DNA of 64,000 nucleotides from Apostichopus japonicus (Eukaryota > Echinodermata > Holothuroidea > Aspidochirotida > Stichopodidae): NCBI RefSeq assembly GCF_037975245.1, contig NC_092580.1, positions 26,687,501 through 26,751,500 of the forward strand, written 5' to 3'. Made by a program: the position numbers and the translations under genes. How positions within the stretch are numbered: position 1 is the first letter of the stretch; each line of letters opens with the position of its first letter. The notes beneath the pieces were generated by a model that worked only from the letters and a program-made list of their open reading frames with translations, was not told the origin of the DNA and searched no databases. This document shows, one piece after another, positions 63,231 to 64,000 of the stretch.

Positions 63231-64000
63231 TATTTGTGTATGTTAGTTTCAGTTTCAGTTTATTTTCTCTATTTATCCTTCACAGGAGGTATAAGAGACG
63301 TAAATGCAACAATAAAAGAGGGATAATACAATTAGATAATACAGATGACAATTAGGTAATAAGAGAGAAACCTGACATGAATGTATACATGCTTACAAAG
63401 AGCAGTAGTGACATGGTGGCACCTTCACTACAGTATGCGGGAAGGTTTCAATTATCTTAGTATAAACTGTAGTGCAGTACGGTACATCCCACAACAGAGT
63501 ACCGTCTATGATGCGCCTAGCGTGCCATCCTGAAATCAACATATGTCGAATTAAATTGACATGTTTCGGTTTCTCGTGCTCTCATTGGACGACCATTGTC
63601 ACATGTTATTTATAAGACCTCTGATTGAAAGAAATCCATATATTTGAAAGAAATCGACATATGTCGGTTTTCGTGCTATGATTATATGTGTACATCATAT
63701 ATCAGAGCACTAAAAATTAACATGTTCGAGAAACGCGGTTTCATTTCCCTGTACAGAGCAAATAATCACTGTGGATGTGGTGATTTATTCAAAGTTGCAA
63801 ATGTTGTCAACTTGCTACTTACTGTTAGGTCTTTCATGAAATGTTCTGTAACTTGCTAGATGTGTTGCAAGTATATATTTGGTATAATGAGTAGTATGTA
63901 TTATGGAGAAATAATAATACTTCGTCATTAAACTGCAACTCACCAAATTGCAATTCAGATGGCCCCTTCTTACAGATCTTCCGAAGTCCGAAAAATAAAT
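63231..64000. repeat. Duplicated block D, copy 5 (runs off the window)
   Basis: Matches 59350-59850 and 61480-62290, including a perfect CGACATATGTCG near 63656. It joins the minisatellite abruptly at about 63230, marking a rearrangement breakpoint. Confidence 0.75.

Overview
This window is intron-rich, repeat-dense animal nuclear DNA. It is AT-rich, with long (TA)n tracts and runs of G or C, degenerate CR1/L2- and Jockey-like LINE fragments, hAT-type DNA transposons and small multi-exon genes. The element mix and the LU (Ly6/uPAR) gene family suggest a marine invertebrate, perhaps a deuterostome such as an echinoderm. That placement is inference. There are no bacterial operons, and most long open frames are shadows of repeats.

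The host genes I can support form a minus-strand cluster of small LU-domain (three-finger, ten-cysteine) secreted or GPI-anchored proteins. They are LU-0 (signal-peptide exon only, at 0.8 kb; the rest lies off the left edge or is lost), LU-1 (12.8-14.6 kb, complete, 160 aa), LU-2 (41.6-43.3 kb, broken pseudogene), LU-3 (50.7-51.75 kb, both domain exons intact, first exon not found) and LU-4 (52.8-54.6 kb, three exons, GPI tail lost). All introns are phase 1 and exon 2 is exactly 156 nt in LU-1, LU-3 and LU-4, so the family can be followed exon by exon.

The LU genes sit inside large duplicated blocks. An ancestral unit of roughly 15 kb can be traced as: a block with palindromic TATGTCG motifs (copies near 6.4, 16.6/22.9, 57.2, 60.3 and 63.2 kb), a middle segment (8.5-11.3, 24.6-27.3, 39.9-40.5 kb), the LU gene with its 3' flank (11.5-14.9, 40.5-43.3, 52.3-54.7 kb) and a 34-40 bp minisatellite (15.2-16.2, 55.4-56.3, 62.5-63.2 kb). 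Paralogous copies act as empty sites and let insertions be dated relative to one another.

The window's main story is nested transposition. A minus-strand LINE (17.95-22.87 kb) is split by an hAT element with a perfect 8-bp target duplication (18286-19366) and by a 2.6 kb element with 12-bp termini (20089-22675). A second non-autonomous hAT with perfect 8-bp duplication lies at 43718-45094, a 255-bp hAT MITE with perfect 8-bp duplication at 33221-33475, and a probable MITE at 36650-36840. A 5.4 kb unit bounded by about 40-bp inverted repeats with GGGCCCAATTGGG-type subterminal arrays (32896-38296) carries a decayed exon resembling an SGNH-hydrolase domain. Other structures are a 216-bp-arm foldback (45432-45990), a 41-bp near-perfect hairpin (39141-39245), a ~197-bp tandem array (30444-31510) and two TGACCT-rich repeats (0.96-2.5 and 46.2-47.6 kb). 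The stretch 27.3-32.9 kb is the least repetitive and may hold exons of an unrecognised host gene.
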